Under the pieces are notes generated by a model. It saw only the letters and a list, made by a program, of their open reading frames with translations, made no database searches and had not been told where the DNA came from. The position numbers and the translations under genes are program-made. A DNA stretch of 29,965 bases from a virus: positions 1 to 29,965 of the IMG/VR virus record IMGVR_UViG_3300010354_000395. One strand, 5' to 3'. This document shows, in pieces, positions 5,472-12,972 of this stretch. Each line of letters starts with the position of its first letter. Within the stretch, counting starts at the first letter, position 1.

Positions 5472-5648
5472 ATGCACAACTTAATTTCTTACAATCAACT
5501 TGCGGGTTGGGTTAAGCTTCAAAAAACGATTGATGAATTTACTGAACAAAACGAATTAATAAATGACTATTTTAATTGTTTAATTGAGTGTGATGAAAGT
5601 CAACAGAGTTGTAAAAGGATATGTAGGGAGATGTTGAATAACTTGTAA
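5472..5648 (+). CDS. Small hypothetical protein, 58 aa
   Basis: The start is taken as ATG 5472 because GGAGG (5462-5466) is five bases upstream; using the earlier ATG 5460 would put the ribosome-binding site inside the gene. The 58-residue product (MHNLISYNQLAGWVKLQKTI...) is acidic and helical with three Cys near the end. It is a single-gene unit with its own promoter and terminator, which suggests early, independent expression. Function unknown. Confidence 0.7.
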   Translation: MHNLISYNQLAGWVKLQKTIDEFTEQNELINDYFNCLIECDESQQSCKRICREMLNNL

Positions 5649-5655
5649 TATAAGC

Positions 5656-5682
5656 AGAAGGGGTTGATCCCCTTCTTTTTTT
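5656..5682 (+). terminator. Rho-independent terminator overlapping the next promoter
   Basis: AGAAGGGG (5656-5663) pairs perfectly with CCCCTTCT (5669-5676) around TTGAT, and a run of seven T ends at 5682. The loop contains the -35 hexamer of the next promoter. Confidence 0.9.
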
Positions 5683-5692
5683 GTGATAGAAT
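5664..5692 (+). promoter_or_regulatory. Sigma70-type promoter nested in a terminator
   Basis: TTGATC (5664-5669) and TAGAAT (5687-5692) are 17 bp apart, and TGA at 5684-5686 makes the -10 an extended one. The -35 lies in the loop and 3' arm of the terminator hairpin. The downstream ATG is at 5714, and the unit probably includes thyX. Confidence 0.65.
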
Positions 5693-5713
5693 CTTTTTAG
5701 ATAATTTTAATCT

Positions 5714-5902
5714 ATGGACAGAGATAAACTAAAACTAATTGTTCATAATCTTGAACTTCTTGTCAATTCTTTAAAGGAAGAAATTTGCTCTGACCCTCAG
5801 AGTTATCTTGAAAATCTGGATTATGAAAAAATAAAAACAGCTTTAACAGATTATGATGAAGTGTTTGAAGACGATGACGATTATCCCGATCAACTAAAAT
5901 GA
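5714..5902 (+). CDS. Small acidic hypothetical protein, 62 aa
   Basis: A 62-residue helical protein with a very acidic C-terminal stretch (DYDEVFEDDDDYPDQLK). It is the first gene behind the promoter at 5664-5692 and overlaps the thyX start by four bases, so it is probably coupled to thyX. No function is recognised; the acidic tail could mimic nucleic acid, but this is speculation. Confidence 0.7.
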   Translation: MDRDKLKLIVHNLELLVNSLKEEICSDPQSYLENLDYEKIKTALTDYDEVFEDDDDYPDQLK

Positions 5903-6546
5903 CAGTTAAACTTATTTCAATTACACCAGACGCAGAAAAGACAATGGCATATGTTGCCCGAGTCTCAAATCCTGCAAATCAGGAAAATGATAATTACGCT
6001 GGACTTCTGAAGTATTGCATCAAGCACAATCACTGGAGTGTATTTGAGCAGTCTTTTATGACTCTTGAGATTGAAACGAACCGTGGTATCGCAGCACAAA
6101 TTCTTCGCCACCGTTCATTTACATATCAAGAATTTTCACAGCGTTATGCTGATAGTTCTCTATTAGGAGATTATATTCCCATTCCAGATCTTCGCCGTCA
6201 AGATACTAAGAATCGTCAGAACTCTACAGATGACCTTGAAGGTTATTTGAAATTGAAGTTGCAGGCAGAAATTCAAGAGCATTTTGCGGAGGGTATGCGC
6301 CTCTACAAGCAACTTCTTTCACATGAGGTGGCAAAGGAGTGTGCTCGCTTTGTATTGCCCTTAGCGACGCCCACACGCATCTATATGTCTGGCTCGTGCA
6401 GGTCATGGATCCATTATATCAGTCTTCGTTCTGCAAATGGCACTCAAAAAGAGCATATGGATATTGCACTTGAGTGTAAGAAGATATTCACTGAACAGTT
6501 CCCATCTGTGGCAGAAGCGTTAGAATGGACTTCAGTTGAAAATTAG
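5899..6546 (+). CDS. thyX: Flavin-dependent thymidylate synthase ThyX
   Basis: A 215-residue protein with the ThyX signature RHR-x7-S: R70-H71-R72 ... S80 in ILRHRSFTYQEFSQRYA. The C-terminal GSCRSWIHYISLRSANGTQKEH segment matches the conserved substrate-binding part of the family. ThyX makes dTMP from dUMP using methylene-tetrahydrofolate, FAD and NADPH, supplying thymidine for phage DNA synthesis. The length is usual for the family. It is coupled by ATGA overlap to the preceding small acidic gene and stands ahead of phoH and the replication genes. Confidence 0.95.
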   Translation: MTVKLISITPDAEKTMAYVARVSNPANQENDNYAGLLKYCIKHNHWSVFEQSFMTLEIETNRGIAAQILRHRSFTYQEFSQRYADSSLLGDYIPIPDLRRQDTKNRQNSTDDLEGYLKLKLQAEIQEHFAEGMRLYKQLLSHEVAKECARFVLPLATPTRIYMSGSCRSWIHYISLRSANGTQKEHMDIALECKKIFTEQFPSVAEALEWTSVEN

Positions 6547-6560
6547 CTTTTAATTCCATT

Positions 6561-6591
6561 TTTGGGCGAAAAAAATCCCGGCAAATTTTTT
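6561..6591 (+). terminator. Possible weak terminator after thyX
   Basis: GGG (6564-6566) can pair with CCC (6577-6579) around an A-rich loop, with a T6 run at 6586-6591 a few bases later. The stem is short, so it may be only a weak stop or a structural element between thyX and the next unit. Confidence 0.3.
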
Positions 6592-6611
6592 ACACATATG
6601 GTTTGCAACTA

Positions 6612-6618
6612 CTAAATA
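6612..6618 (+). promoter_or_regulatory. Possible late-type promoter (CTAAATA)
   Basis: CTAAATA lies 21 bases before the ATG at 6640. It resembles the T4 late motif TATAAATA and the degenerate late motifs of cyanophages. It is AT-rich and short, so this is tentative. Confidence 0.4.
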
Positions 6619-6639
6619 ATCTTAAATTTATTACAAATT

Positions 6640-6888
6640 ATGGCAATATATCCTGTGGTAAATAAAACCACTGGTGAACAAAAAGAAATCAAATTAAGTG
6701 TTCATGAGTGGGATCAGTGGAAGAGAGATAATCCAGATTGGGAGCGAGATTGGTCTGATCCATCTACATATCCAAATTTTGGAGAAGTTGGTGAGGTTTA
6801 TGACAAACTCAAAAAATCTCATCCTGGGTGGAATGACGTGCTACATAGGGCATCAAAAATGCCTGGATCTAACGTAAAACCTATTTAA
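6640..6888 (+). CDS. Conserved cyanophage hypothetical protein, 82 aa
   Basis: An 82-residue soluble protein starting MAIYPVVNKTTGEQKEIKLS, rich in Trp and Asp (HEWDQWKRDNPDWERDWSDP). I recall this type of protein next to phoH in other T4-like cyanophages, without a known function. The opening YPVVNKTTGE looks like a small beta hairpin similar to the start of zinc-ribbon regulators, but there are no Cys residues. phoH starts 12 bases after its stop. Confidence 0.75.
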   Translation: MAIYPVVNKTTGEQKEIKLSVHEWDQWKRDNPDWERDWSDPSTYPNFGEVGEVYDKLKKSHPGWNDVLHRASKMPGSNVKPI

Positions 6889-6899
6889 GAACATTTTTT

Positions 6900-7652
6900 A
6901 TGGCAAGAAGAAAAAGAGGAGATCAACCAATCGGTGTCGGGCTAACTTCAAAACAAATGAAGAGAAAGAAACCGATAAACATTGATTTGATGAAGGATAT
7001 TGATCCTCTTACAGAAAATCAAAAATCTTTGTTCGAATCATATGAGAAAAACAAACACATTGTAGCATATGGTTGCGCTGGTACAGGTAAAACATTTATT
7101 ACACTATACAATGCGCTACAAGATGTTTTAGATGAAAGAACTCCTTACGAAAAAATCTATATCGTTAGGTCTCTTGTTGCCACTCGTGAAATTGGGTTTC
7201 TTCCTGGTGATCATGAGGATAAGTCTTCACTTTATCAAATTCCTTACAAGAACATGGTAAAGTATATGTTTGAGATGCCAGATGATGCATCATTTGAAAT
7301 GCTTTATGGTAATCTTAAGACACAAGGAACGATTAGTTTTTGGAGTACATCTTTCATTCGTGGAACTACTCTTGATAACGCAATCATTATTGTTGATGAG
7401 TTTCAAAACTTGAATTATCATGAACTTGACAGTATAATTACACGAGTTGGTGAAAATAGTAAGATTATGTTCTGTGGAGATGCTACTCAATCTGATCTTG
7501 TTAAATCCAACGAAAAGAATGGTATTGTTGACTTTATGAAAGTTCTTCGTATCATGCCTTCTATTGATATTATTGAATTCGGAGTTGATGATATTGTTCG
7601 CTCTGGTTTTGTGAAGGAATATATTCTTGCTAAAATGGAATTGAATCTATGA
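6900..7652 (+). CDS. phoH: PhoH-like P-loop ATPase
   Basis: A 250-residue PhoH-family protein. Walker A is GCAGTGKT at residues 58-65, Walker B lies in IIIVDEFQN at about 163-171, and a sensor-like KIMFCGDATQSDL follows. PhoH-like proteins are RNA-helicase-related ATPases, common in marine phages and linked to the Pho regulon in some hosts, though their role in infection is unsettled. The N-terminal 40 residues are basic. The stop overlaps the ATG of the exonuclease gene. Confidence 0.95.
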   Translation: MARRKRGDQPIGVGLTSKQMKRKKPINIDLMKDIDPLTENQKSLFESYEKNKHIVAYGCAGTGKTFITLYNALQDVLDERTPYEKIYIVRSLVATREIGFLPGDHEDKSSLYQIPYKNMVKYMFEMPDDASFEMLYGNLKTQGTISFWSTSFIRGTTLDNAIIIVDEFQNLNYHELDSIITRVGENSKIMFCGDATQSDLVKSNEKNGIVDFMKVLRIMPSIDIIEFGVDDIVRSGFVKEYILAKMELNL

Positions 7653-8326
7653 GTTTTATTCATTGTAATTATCTAGGTGATCTTGAACTAGAAAAGAAAG
7701 AACAAAATGGCATCCGTCTCTACAATCTTCCAAATGGAGCTTGGGTGCCTTCAATCACTTCAGTCACTTCATTTTATAATCGCCAAATCTTTATTGACTG
7801 GCGAAAACGTGTTGGACTTGAAGAAGCCAATCGAATTACCAAAAAAGCAACGGCAAGAGGAACTGATTTTCACCAAGTTTGTCAGGATTATCTTGAAAAT
7901 AAAGAACTGAATTGGGATAATTATCAACCAATGACAAAGTTTATGTTCTTTCATGCTAAACCGTATCTTGACAAGATAAATAATATTCATGCGATTGAAA
8001 GAACACTTTACTCTGAATACCTTGGACTTGCTGGTAGAGTAGATTGTATCGCAGAATATGATGGAGAATTAGCAGTCATTGACTTCAAAACTTCAGATAA
8101 AATCAAACCTGAAGCATGGATTGAAAATTATTTTGTCCAAGAAATGTTTTATGCTGCTGCTTATTTTGAACTAACTAAAATTCCTCCCATTAAACTTATT
8201 ACACTTATGGTGACTCCGGGAGGAGAAGTCAAAGTATTTGACAAAAGGAACAAAGGAGATTATATTAAGTTGTTAGTACGGTATATTAAAGAATTTGTAC
8301 ATCACAACACTACTAATGAACAATGA
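7649..8326 (+). CDS. RecB-family (PD-(D/E)xK) exonuclease
   Basis: A 225-residue nuclease of the RecB/Cas4/MGME1-like group. Visible motifs are RGTDFH (H75), AIERTL (E117), GRVD (D132), VIDFKTS (D145 and K147) and the QEMFYAAAYF helix (Q164) that marks RecB nucleases. It probably trims DNA ends in phage recombination or degrades host DNA. It lies between phoH and gp33, coupled to phoH by ATGA overlap. There is no helicase domain. Confidence 0.85.
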   Translation: MSFIHCNYLGDLELEKKEQNGIRLYNLPNGAWVPSITSVTSFYNRQIFIDWRKRVGLEEANRITKKATARGTDFHQVCQDYLENKELNWDNYQPMTKFMFFHAKPYLDKINNIHAIERTLYSEYLGLAGRVDCIAEYDGELAVIDFKTSDKIKPEAWIENYFVQEMFYAAAYFELTKIPPIKLITLMVTPGGEVKVFDKRNKGDYIKLLVRYIKEFVHHNTTNEQ

Positions 8327-8573
8327 ACTAGAAAAAGCATTCGAAAGTAAATTCTTCTGTCCGACTAAATTTGCACAAGAAATTGAAACTCTTGTTCATG
8401 GTCAAGAAAACTTAAGTTATATTGATGCAATTGTTTATTTTTGCGAAATGAATTCAATTGACATTGAATCTGTACCTAAACTTATTCCAAAACCCCTGAA
8501 GGAAAAAATTAAGTACGAAGCAATGCAATTGAATTTTCTTAAAAAAAGTTCTAGAGCTAAACTTCCTTTATGA
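8316..8573 (+). CDS. 33: Late transcription co-activator gp33
   Basis: The start is taken as ATG 8316 (MNNELEKAFESKFFCPTKFA), overlapping the exonuclease end; an in-frame TTG at 8295 is less likely. The 85-residue protein has the helical fold pattern and position of T4 gp33, directly upstream of gp59, although T4 has the order 59-33. In T4, gp33 bridges RNA polymerase and the sliding clamp so that gp55 sigma can fire TATAAATA promoters. Such promoters exist in this window, consistent with this role. The call is by position and resemblance. Confidence 0.7.
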   Translation: MNNELEKAFESKFFCPTKFAQEIETLVHGQENLSYIDAIVYFCEMNSIDIESVPKLIPKPLKEKIKYEAMQLNFLKKSSRAKLPL

Positions 8574-9172
8574 TCGTGACTCCTTTTGAAACATATAAAC
8601 ATTATTTGTCACTTAAAAATCATTTCACAAATCCAAAATACGACTTTTTCAGGTATGGTGCAAAGACTCGTGCCAGTATAGCCTCCTTCAATAAAAGGCG
8701 TGATAGGTATTGGTTTGAACGTGCATCCCGAAAGTATTCAGATAAGGAAGTTGTTGACTTTCTTGTGTCAAATTTCATAGCAGCAGATAATCCTCAAAGC
8801 TTATGGATTGGAGAAATTATCAATTCTGGAGAAAGGACTTACGCAGATTGGATGAGACGCCAACAGAGTTTGACGTACTTATTCAGAGAACAAAGCAGCG
8901 AATTGTTCTCGGAGACAAAATTAGACGATGCTTTGAACTGTTCCAAAGGTCATCCACCCGTTCTTAAGAAGTTCCTGAGCGGGAAAATTTCACTAGAAAC
9001 CCTAGTAATCTATGATAAAATATTCCTGTTCGGGAATGTGTTTGATAAGAAACTTTTGGACCCAGTGTGGGAAACCGTCAGTTTAAAAATCAAAAAATAT
9101 TCTCCGTTTCTAAATATCGATGTACAGCGTTATAAAAATATCGTGAAGGAAATTGTTCTAGGAGAAAAATGA
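8570..9172 (+). CDS. 59: gp59 helicase loader
   Basis: A 200-residue basic protein starting MIVTPFETYKHYLSLKNHFT. The opening (PFE-x-Y-x-x-YLxLKxHF), the YDFFRYGAKTRAS segment and the KYSDKEVVDFLVSNF helix match the T4 gp59 family. gp59 binds gp32-coated forked DNA and loads the gp41 replicative helicase, linking recombination to replication. Its length is slightly shorter than T4 gp59 (217). It sits between gp33 and gp32, coupled by ATGA overlaps on both sides. Confidence 0.88.
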   Translation: MIVTPFETYKHYLSLKNHFTNPKYDFFRYGAKTRASIASFNKRRDRYWFERASRKYSDKEVVDFLVSNFIAADNPQSLWIGEIINSGERTYADWMRRQQSLTYLFREQSSELFSETKLDDALNCSKGHPPVLKKFLSGKISLETLVIYDKIFLFGNVFDKKLLDPVWETVSLKIKKYSPFLNIDVQRYKNIVKEIVLGEK

Positions 9173-9507
9173 GTTTTTTTGATTCTGATATTGTTCGGGC
9201 AGAAATGGCAGAAATATCAAGACTTCAAGAAGAAGTCTATAGTGGTGTTCTGCAGTTTTATCATATGTCCAATGAAAAGAAATTAATTCATGTTAAACTT
9301 TTAGAACAACTGATAGACAAACAAAAAGTTCTTTATATGAGACTTAGTTTGTCTGATGATCCTGAAGCTCTTAAAATGAAAGAAAATATTCGTAATTCGG
9401 CATTAATGATGGGTCTACCTCCAGAAATGGACATGACCACGTTTTTTAATGAAATGACACGCATGTTGGAATTCATGAAAGAAAGGATTGACAAATCAGA
9501 GTTTTGA
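9169..9507 (+). CDS. DUF1825-like small helical protein, 112 aa
   Basis: An all-helical 112-residue protein beginning MSFFDSDIVRAEMAEISRLQ and ending FFNEMTRMLEFMKERID. The FFDS-x-IV opening, the central LLEQLIDKQKVLYMRLSLSDD segment and the closing helix resemble the cyanobacterial DUF1825 family, by eye and without alignment. It is inserted between gp59 and gp32, so a role in replication or recombination is possible but not shown. ATGA overlap couples it to gp59. Confidence 0.7.
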   Translation: MSFFDSDIVRAEMAEISRLQEEVYSGVLQFYHMSNEKKLIHVKLLEQLIDKQKVLYMRLSLSDDPEALKMKENIRNSALMMGLPPEMDMTTFFNEMTRMLEFMKERIDKSEF

Positions 9508-9563
9508 TTCTACAATAACGAAGTACACTCAAGCCAAATACGTACAAAATCCGAGGTAATCTA

Positions 9564-10481
9564 ATGTCTTTTGCAGATCTCAAAAAACAATCTTCTCTTG
9601 GTTCTCTTACACAGAAACTGGTCAAAGAAGTAGAGAAGATGAACACAACCACAAGTGGAGATGATGACCGTCTCTGGAAACCTGAACTGGATAAAACTGG
9701 TAATGGTTTTGCAGTGATTCGTTTTCTCCCTGCTCCAGAAGGGGAAGAACTTCCCTGGGTGAAAGTATATTCTCATGCTTTCCAAGGCCCTGGTGGTTGG
9801 TATATTGAAAACTCTCTGACTACGATTGGTCAGAAAGATCCTGTTTCGGAGCATAACCGTGAACTCTGGAACACTGGTAGTGAAAAGGATAAAGAAACTG
9901 TTCGTAAACAGAAGCGTAAACTGTCTTACTATTCCAACATTTATGTTGTAAAGGATCCCGTCAATCCTCAAAACGAAGGTAAAGTCTTTCTATTCAAGTA
10001 TGGTAAGAAAATCTTTGACAAGGTGATGGCAGCAATGCAACCTGAATTTGAAGATGAAACCCCCATCAATCCTTTTGATTTTTGGCAAGGTGCAAACTTC
10101 AAACTGAAGATTCGTAAGGTTGATGGTTATTGGAACTATGACAAGTCTGAGTTTGAGTCTCCTAGTCCTCTTCTGACTGATGATGATGCTCTCGAATCTC
10201 TTTGGAAGAAGCAGAATTCTCTCACGGATATTGTTTCTCCTCTACAATTCAAGTCTTATGAAGATCTTGAGAGGCGTCTGAAAATGGTTCTGGGTCAGAA
10301 GGCTCCTTCACGTCCTCGTCTGGATGCAGAAGTGGAAGATGAAGAGTATGTGCCTCAGGCAACTTACGAAGAATTGAGTGCGGGAAAGTCTGGTGGAACT
10401 CCATCAGTGGCACCTACATCCTCTTCTGATGAAGATGAAGACGACGCCCTTTCCTACTTCCAACGTCTTGCTGAAAGTTGA
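9564..10481 (+). CDS. 32: gp32 single-stranded DNA-binding protein
   Basis: A 305-residue gp32. The N-terminal B-domain is MSFADLKKQSSLGSLTQKLV (cooperativity); the core contains GPGGWYIENSL and KRKLSYYSNIYVVKDP...NEGKVFLFKYGKKIFDK, which align with T4 gp32's OB fold; the C-terminus is acidic (SSSDEDEDDALSYF), as needed for partner binding. It coats ssDNA in replication, recombination and repair. Unlike T4 gp32 it has no Cys at all, so the zinc site (T4 H64, C77, C87, C90) is lost; the equivalent loop reads KDPVSE. GAGG at 9553-9556 is the ribosome-binding site. Its stop abuts the gp53 stop on the other strand. Confidence 0.97.
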   Translation: MSFADLKKQSSLGSLTQKLVKEVEKMNTTTSGDDDRLWKPELDKTGNGFAVIRFLPAPEGEELPWVKVYSHAFQGPGGWYIENSLTTIGQKDPVSEHNRELWNTGSEKDKETVRKQKRKLSYYSNIYVVKDPVNPQNEGKVFLFKYGKKIFDKVMAAMQPEFEDETPINPFDFWQGANFKLKIRKVDGYWNYDKSEFESPSPLLTDDDALESLWKKQNSLTDIVSPLQFKSYEDLERRLKMVLGQKAPSRPRLDAEVEDEEYVPQATYEELSAGKSGGTPSVAPTSSSDEDEDDALSYFQRLAES

Positions 10482-11159
10482 TTATTCGTAAAGTCTAATA
10501 TTATCAGCTCTCTTTAGGGTTTCATTCATGTATTGAGTGGAACCCTCTTTATATGTCATGATTTCCTCTAAATCGTCAAAGACAATGTTGAGGAATTTTG
10601 GTTTTAAGATATAAATCGTTCTCTTTTCATTTTCAATTCTTTCTTCATACTCATAATTTGTTACAGGAACCGCAACATTATCTACTGTAACTTGAAGGTC
10701 TTGAAAAAAGTCATAATAACTTACACTCTGAGTTGAATCAACTTTAATACCCTTTGGAAAAATAACAATACCTTGACTATTCTTAACTTCGGATGATTCA
10801 TAATGATGAATACCACTGTAAAGAGTATCATAATCCCCGTATTTTTCTAGGAGATATGCATCATAGGCCTCCTGAGTCATTGGCCATTCATCTTGAACAT
10901 TCAGAATGTTATTTGCTAATAAAATAACCCAGTCTAGTGTTGCGTCTTTGTAGATTTCATATGCAACATTGTCTGGGCGATTGTTTCCTTTGATTTCGTA
11001 TTTTTCAAAAACTGAAACATCGTTGAGAATGTCGTCTCTGAGAACACCTTTTTTAAAGAGATTTTTTACAGCAATATAAGAATCAGAACTTTTGCTATCC
11101 GCGTTTGTTCTGTTCACATATTCGAAATTAGGTATATTGCGAAAGTATGGATTTGCCAT
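10482..11159 (-). CDS. 53: Baseplate wedge protein gp53
   Basis: A 225-residue minus-strand protein starting MANPYFRNIPNFEYVNRTNA. The YFRNIPNFEY opening, NVAYEIYKDATLDWVILLAN and the NILNVQDEWPMTQEAYDAYL segment are typical of T4-like gp53. In T4, gp53 clips the wedges together in the baseplate. A central insert (about residues 110-150) may be a LysM-like domain, as in gp53 relatives. It lies one base after gp48 on the same strand and ends exactly where gp32 ends. Confidence 0.85.
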   Translation of the reverse strand: MANPYFRNIPNFEYVNRTNADSKSSDSYIAVKNLFKKGVLRDDILNDVSVFEKYEIKGNNRPDNVAYEIYKDATLDWVILLANNILNVQDEWPMTQEAYDAYLLEKYGDYDTLYSGIHHYESSEVKNSQGIVIFPKGIKVDSTQSVSYYDFFQDLQVTVDNVAVPVTNYEYEERIENEKRTIYILKPKFLNIVFDDLEEIMTYKEGSTQYMNETLKRADNIRLYE

Positions 11160-11160
11160 T

Positions 11161-12510
11161 TTAGAAACCTATTTCTGTGTCTGGACCGTTAGATTTTGTC
11201 CCTTCACCATAGTCACTATTAAAGACTGGTTCAAGTTCTTGGAATTGCATTGTAATTTCATAAGAAACCATTGGGCCATCCCAAAATGTTGCATATTGCC
11301 CTTCTGGGGTATAATTGACTGTAAAGTTTTGAAGAGCACATTCTTTGAATTTATTTAGAAATTTATGCTCCTTATTTTGATGTAGATATGTAATTTTAAA
11401 TGTATGTGGTGACTTTACAAATAAATTTGATTCACTTTTTTGTGGTGCCATTCCTTGTTTAAAGAAACGAATGATTCCGATAATTTGTTTTGCTTCCGCT
11501 TCACTTCTTGCAGACATTTTAAATGTAAAATTAAAAGGTCTTAAAGTAGGACCACCAAATAATAATTCAAGATTGGGGTTTAAAACAGCGCCCGTAATTC
11601 TTGTAAGTAGTCCACCACCAGAACCAACAGCATCTGAAGTTATTGCTGCAGCTAATGCAGTCTTAACGTCACCAGAATTTTTTGAGGTAGTTCCAACAAC
11701 ATTTTCTAAAGCTTTCGTGAACCCCTCTCCACCAGCAGTAATACCACCAAGACCAATTTGACTCAATGCAATGTCTTTAGCAGTCATTGAATTATCACCC
11801 CATTGAGCAGCGGTAGTTTCACTAATACCTGCGGGAATAGGAAGAAAAACTCTACCAATTACATTCCTTTGTCCAGCCCTAGCGGAAGTATCAAATCCAA
11901 ATTGAGATTGATTAAATGTTGATGGTATGTATTCCAACATATCAAATCTAATTTTATCTTGTGGTGATGTATCAAGAGTCAATGGATATCTTAAAGAATT
12001 CTTTCCACCTTTTCCTGGAAATTCATTTCTACCAACTGATTTTCCTACAGCATCTTTCCACTGCTCATCAGTGGTTGTTGATTTTGATTGCTCATCTGAA
12101 GGTGTACCTGATGCAGTTTCTTTATTTTGAGCACTTGATGCTAATTTTTTTTGATCTTCTTTTGAAATACCTCCTACAGGTTTCGTTGTTGCAGAAACAA
12201 TTTGTTGTTGAGTGTTGTTTTTTAGAGCACCTTGTTCTAAAGATCTTTTTGCATCAGCACCAAGAATTTCTTTTCCATTAGAATCTTTTAAATATGTCCA
12301 GGTTTTCCCACCATCTTTTGTCGTTGCTGCAGGTATATAATTATTAGGATCCGAAGAATAATATAAAGTTGTAGTTCCTCCAGTTACTTTCCCACTAGAA
12401 TCTTTATCAACTTTAGTTGATGTCGCTGTAAAAATATTTGATTGATTTGTTCCAACTTTAGTCTGTATTGGATTACTATTAAATGAATCTAATGGTCCGA
12501 CAAATGCCAT
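11161..12510 (-). CDS. 48: Baseplate tail-tube cap protein gp48
   Basis: A 449-residue minus-strand protein. Residues about 60-150 form a low-complexity Ser/Thr/Lys/Gln-rich segment. The C-terminal third (LRPFNFTFKMSARSEAEAKQ, IIGIIRFFKQGMAP, FKITYLHQNKEHKFLNKFKE, then a YTPEGQYATFWDGPMVSYEI segment ending MQFQELEPVF) matches the gp48 tube-cap fold. In T4, gp48 with gp54 forms the platform on which the tail tube grows. CCTCCCC at 12518-12524 is its ribosome-binding site read on the minus strand. It is longer than T4 gp48 (364), mostly because of the low-complexity insert. Confidence 0.82.
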   Translation of the reverse strand: MAFVGPLDSFNSNPIQTKVGTNQSNIFTATSTKVDKDSSGKVTGGTTTLYYSSDPNNYIPAATTKDGGKTWTYLKDSNGKEILGADAKRSLEQGALKNNTQQQIVSATTKPVGGISKEDQKKLASSAQNKETASGTPSDEQSKSTTTDEQWKDAVGKSVGRNEFPGKGGKNSLRYPLTLDTSPQDKIRFDMLEYIPSTFNQSQFGFDTSARAGQRNVIGRVFLPIPAGISETTAAQWGDNSMTAKDIALSQIGLGGITAGGEGFTKALENVVGTTSKNSGDVKTALAAAITSDAVGSGGGLLTRITGAVLNPNLELLFGGPTLRPFNFTFKMSARSEAEAKQIIGIIRFFKQGMAPQKSESNLFVKSPHTFKITYLHQNKEHKFLNKFKECALQNFTVNYTPEGQYATFWDGPMVSYEITMQFQELEPVFNSDYGEGTKSNGPDTEIGF

Positions 12511-12516
12511 CAGAAT

Positions 12517-12524
12517 ACCTCCCC
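12517..12524 (-). promoter_or_regulatory. Strong ribosome-binding site of gp48
   Basis: On the minus strand the sequence reads GGGGAGGT just before the gp48 ATG at 12510. It is one of the strongest Shine-Dalgarno matches in the window and supports that start. Confidence 0.7.
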
Positions 12525-12534
12525 ATTAAAGAGG

Positions 12535-12569
12535 ATGTTTAGAATATATTTTTTTACTCTTCTAAACAT
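12535..12569. repeat. Inverted repeat between gp48 and the upstream minus-strand gene
   Basis: ATGTTTAGAA (12535-12544) is matched by TTCTAAACAT (12560-12569), a 10-bp perfect inverted repeat with a 15-nt T-rich loop. It lies in the only sizeable gap of the minus-strand cluster. There is no T-run placed for a typical minus-strand terminator, so it could be an RNA-processing hairpin, an operator, or a partial terminator. Confidence 0.6.
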
Positions 12570-12582
12570 TAGTATAAGGTTT

Positions 12583-12972
12583 TTATTTATTTAGACGAAA
12601 TTTAGCAAAGGGTATTTCGAGTAACTCATCAAGTTCAGTATAATCAATAACATGCAATTTTCCAGGAATTTCTTCCCAAGTGTATTGTCTTGGCATTCTC
12701 CAATGAAAATTAAATGCTTTAAATCCCCATCTTTCTAGTGAGATACATTCAATTAATGGATGTTGGTCATATTCAATGTCTGGAGTTTTTGGATTATAAA
12801 CAAACGTATAAAATTTACCTGGTTCTGGATATAAAACTTCTTTTTTAAAAATGTCCATGATGAGCAACATAAAATCCTCTGGATCATTTGTTCCTAACGT
12901 TTGAACTCTCTTTTTGAGTTCTTTAGTTCTTGCAGTTCCTGTTTTTGAATATTGTCCGAAACCTTCTGCCAT
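12583..12972 (-). CDS. Hypothetical protein linked to gp4, 129 aa
   Basis: A 129-residue minus-strand protein starting MAEGFGQYSKTGTARTKELK. It has a basic N-terminus and an aromatic, beta-rich middle (GKFYTFVYNPKTPDIEYDQH). It follows gp4 with a one-base overlap (TAATG), so it is co-translated, and it lies between gp4 and gp48. The conserved-looking WGFKAFNFHWRMPRQYTWEE segment suggests a structural or assembly protein, but I cannot name it. Confidence 0.8.
   Translation of the reverse strand: MAEGFGQYSKTGTARTKELKKRVQTLGTNDPEDFMLLIMDIFKKEVLYPEPGKFYTFVYNPKTPDIEYDQHPLIECISLERWGFKAFNFHWRMPRQYTWEEIPGKLHVIDYTELDELLEIPFAKFRLNK

Noticed and set aside
9561-9971. 136-aa minus-strand frame across the 5' part of gp32
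   Set aside because: It lies wholly inside the certain gp32 gene and has no recognisable domain or ribosome-binding site; it is a shadow frame.
11961-12281. 106-aa plus-strand frame opposite gp48
   Set aside because: Shadow of the low-complexity part of gp48; its composition (HQWLLILIAHLKVY...) has no domain pattern.
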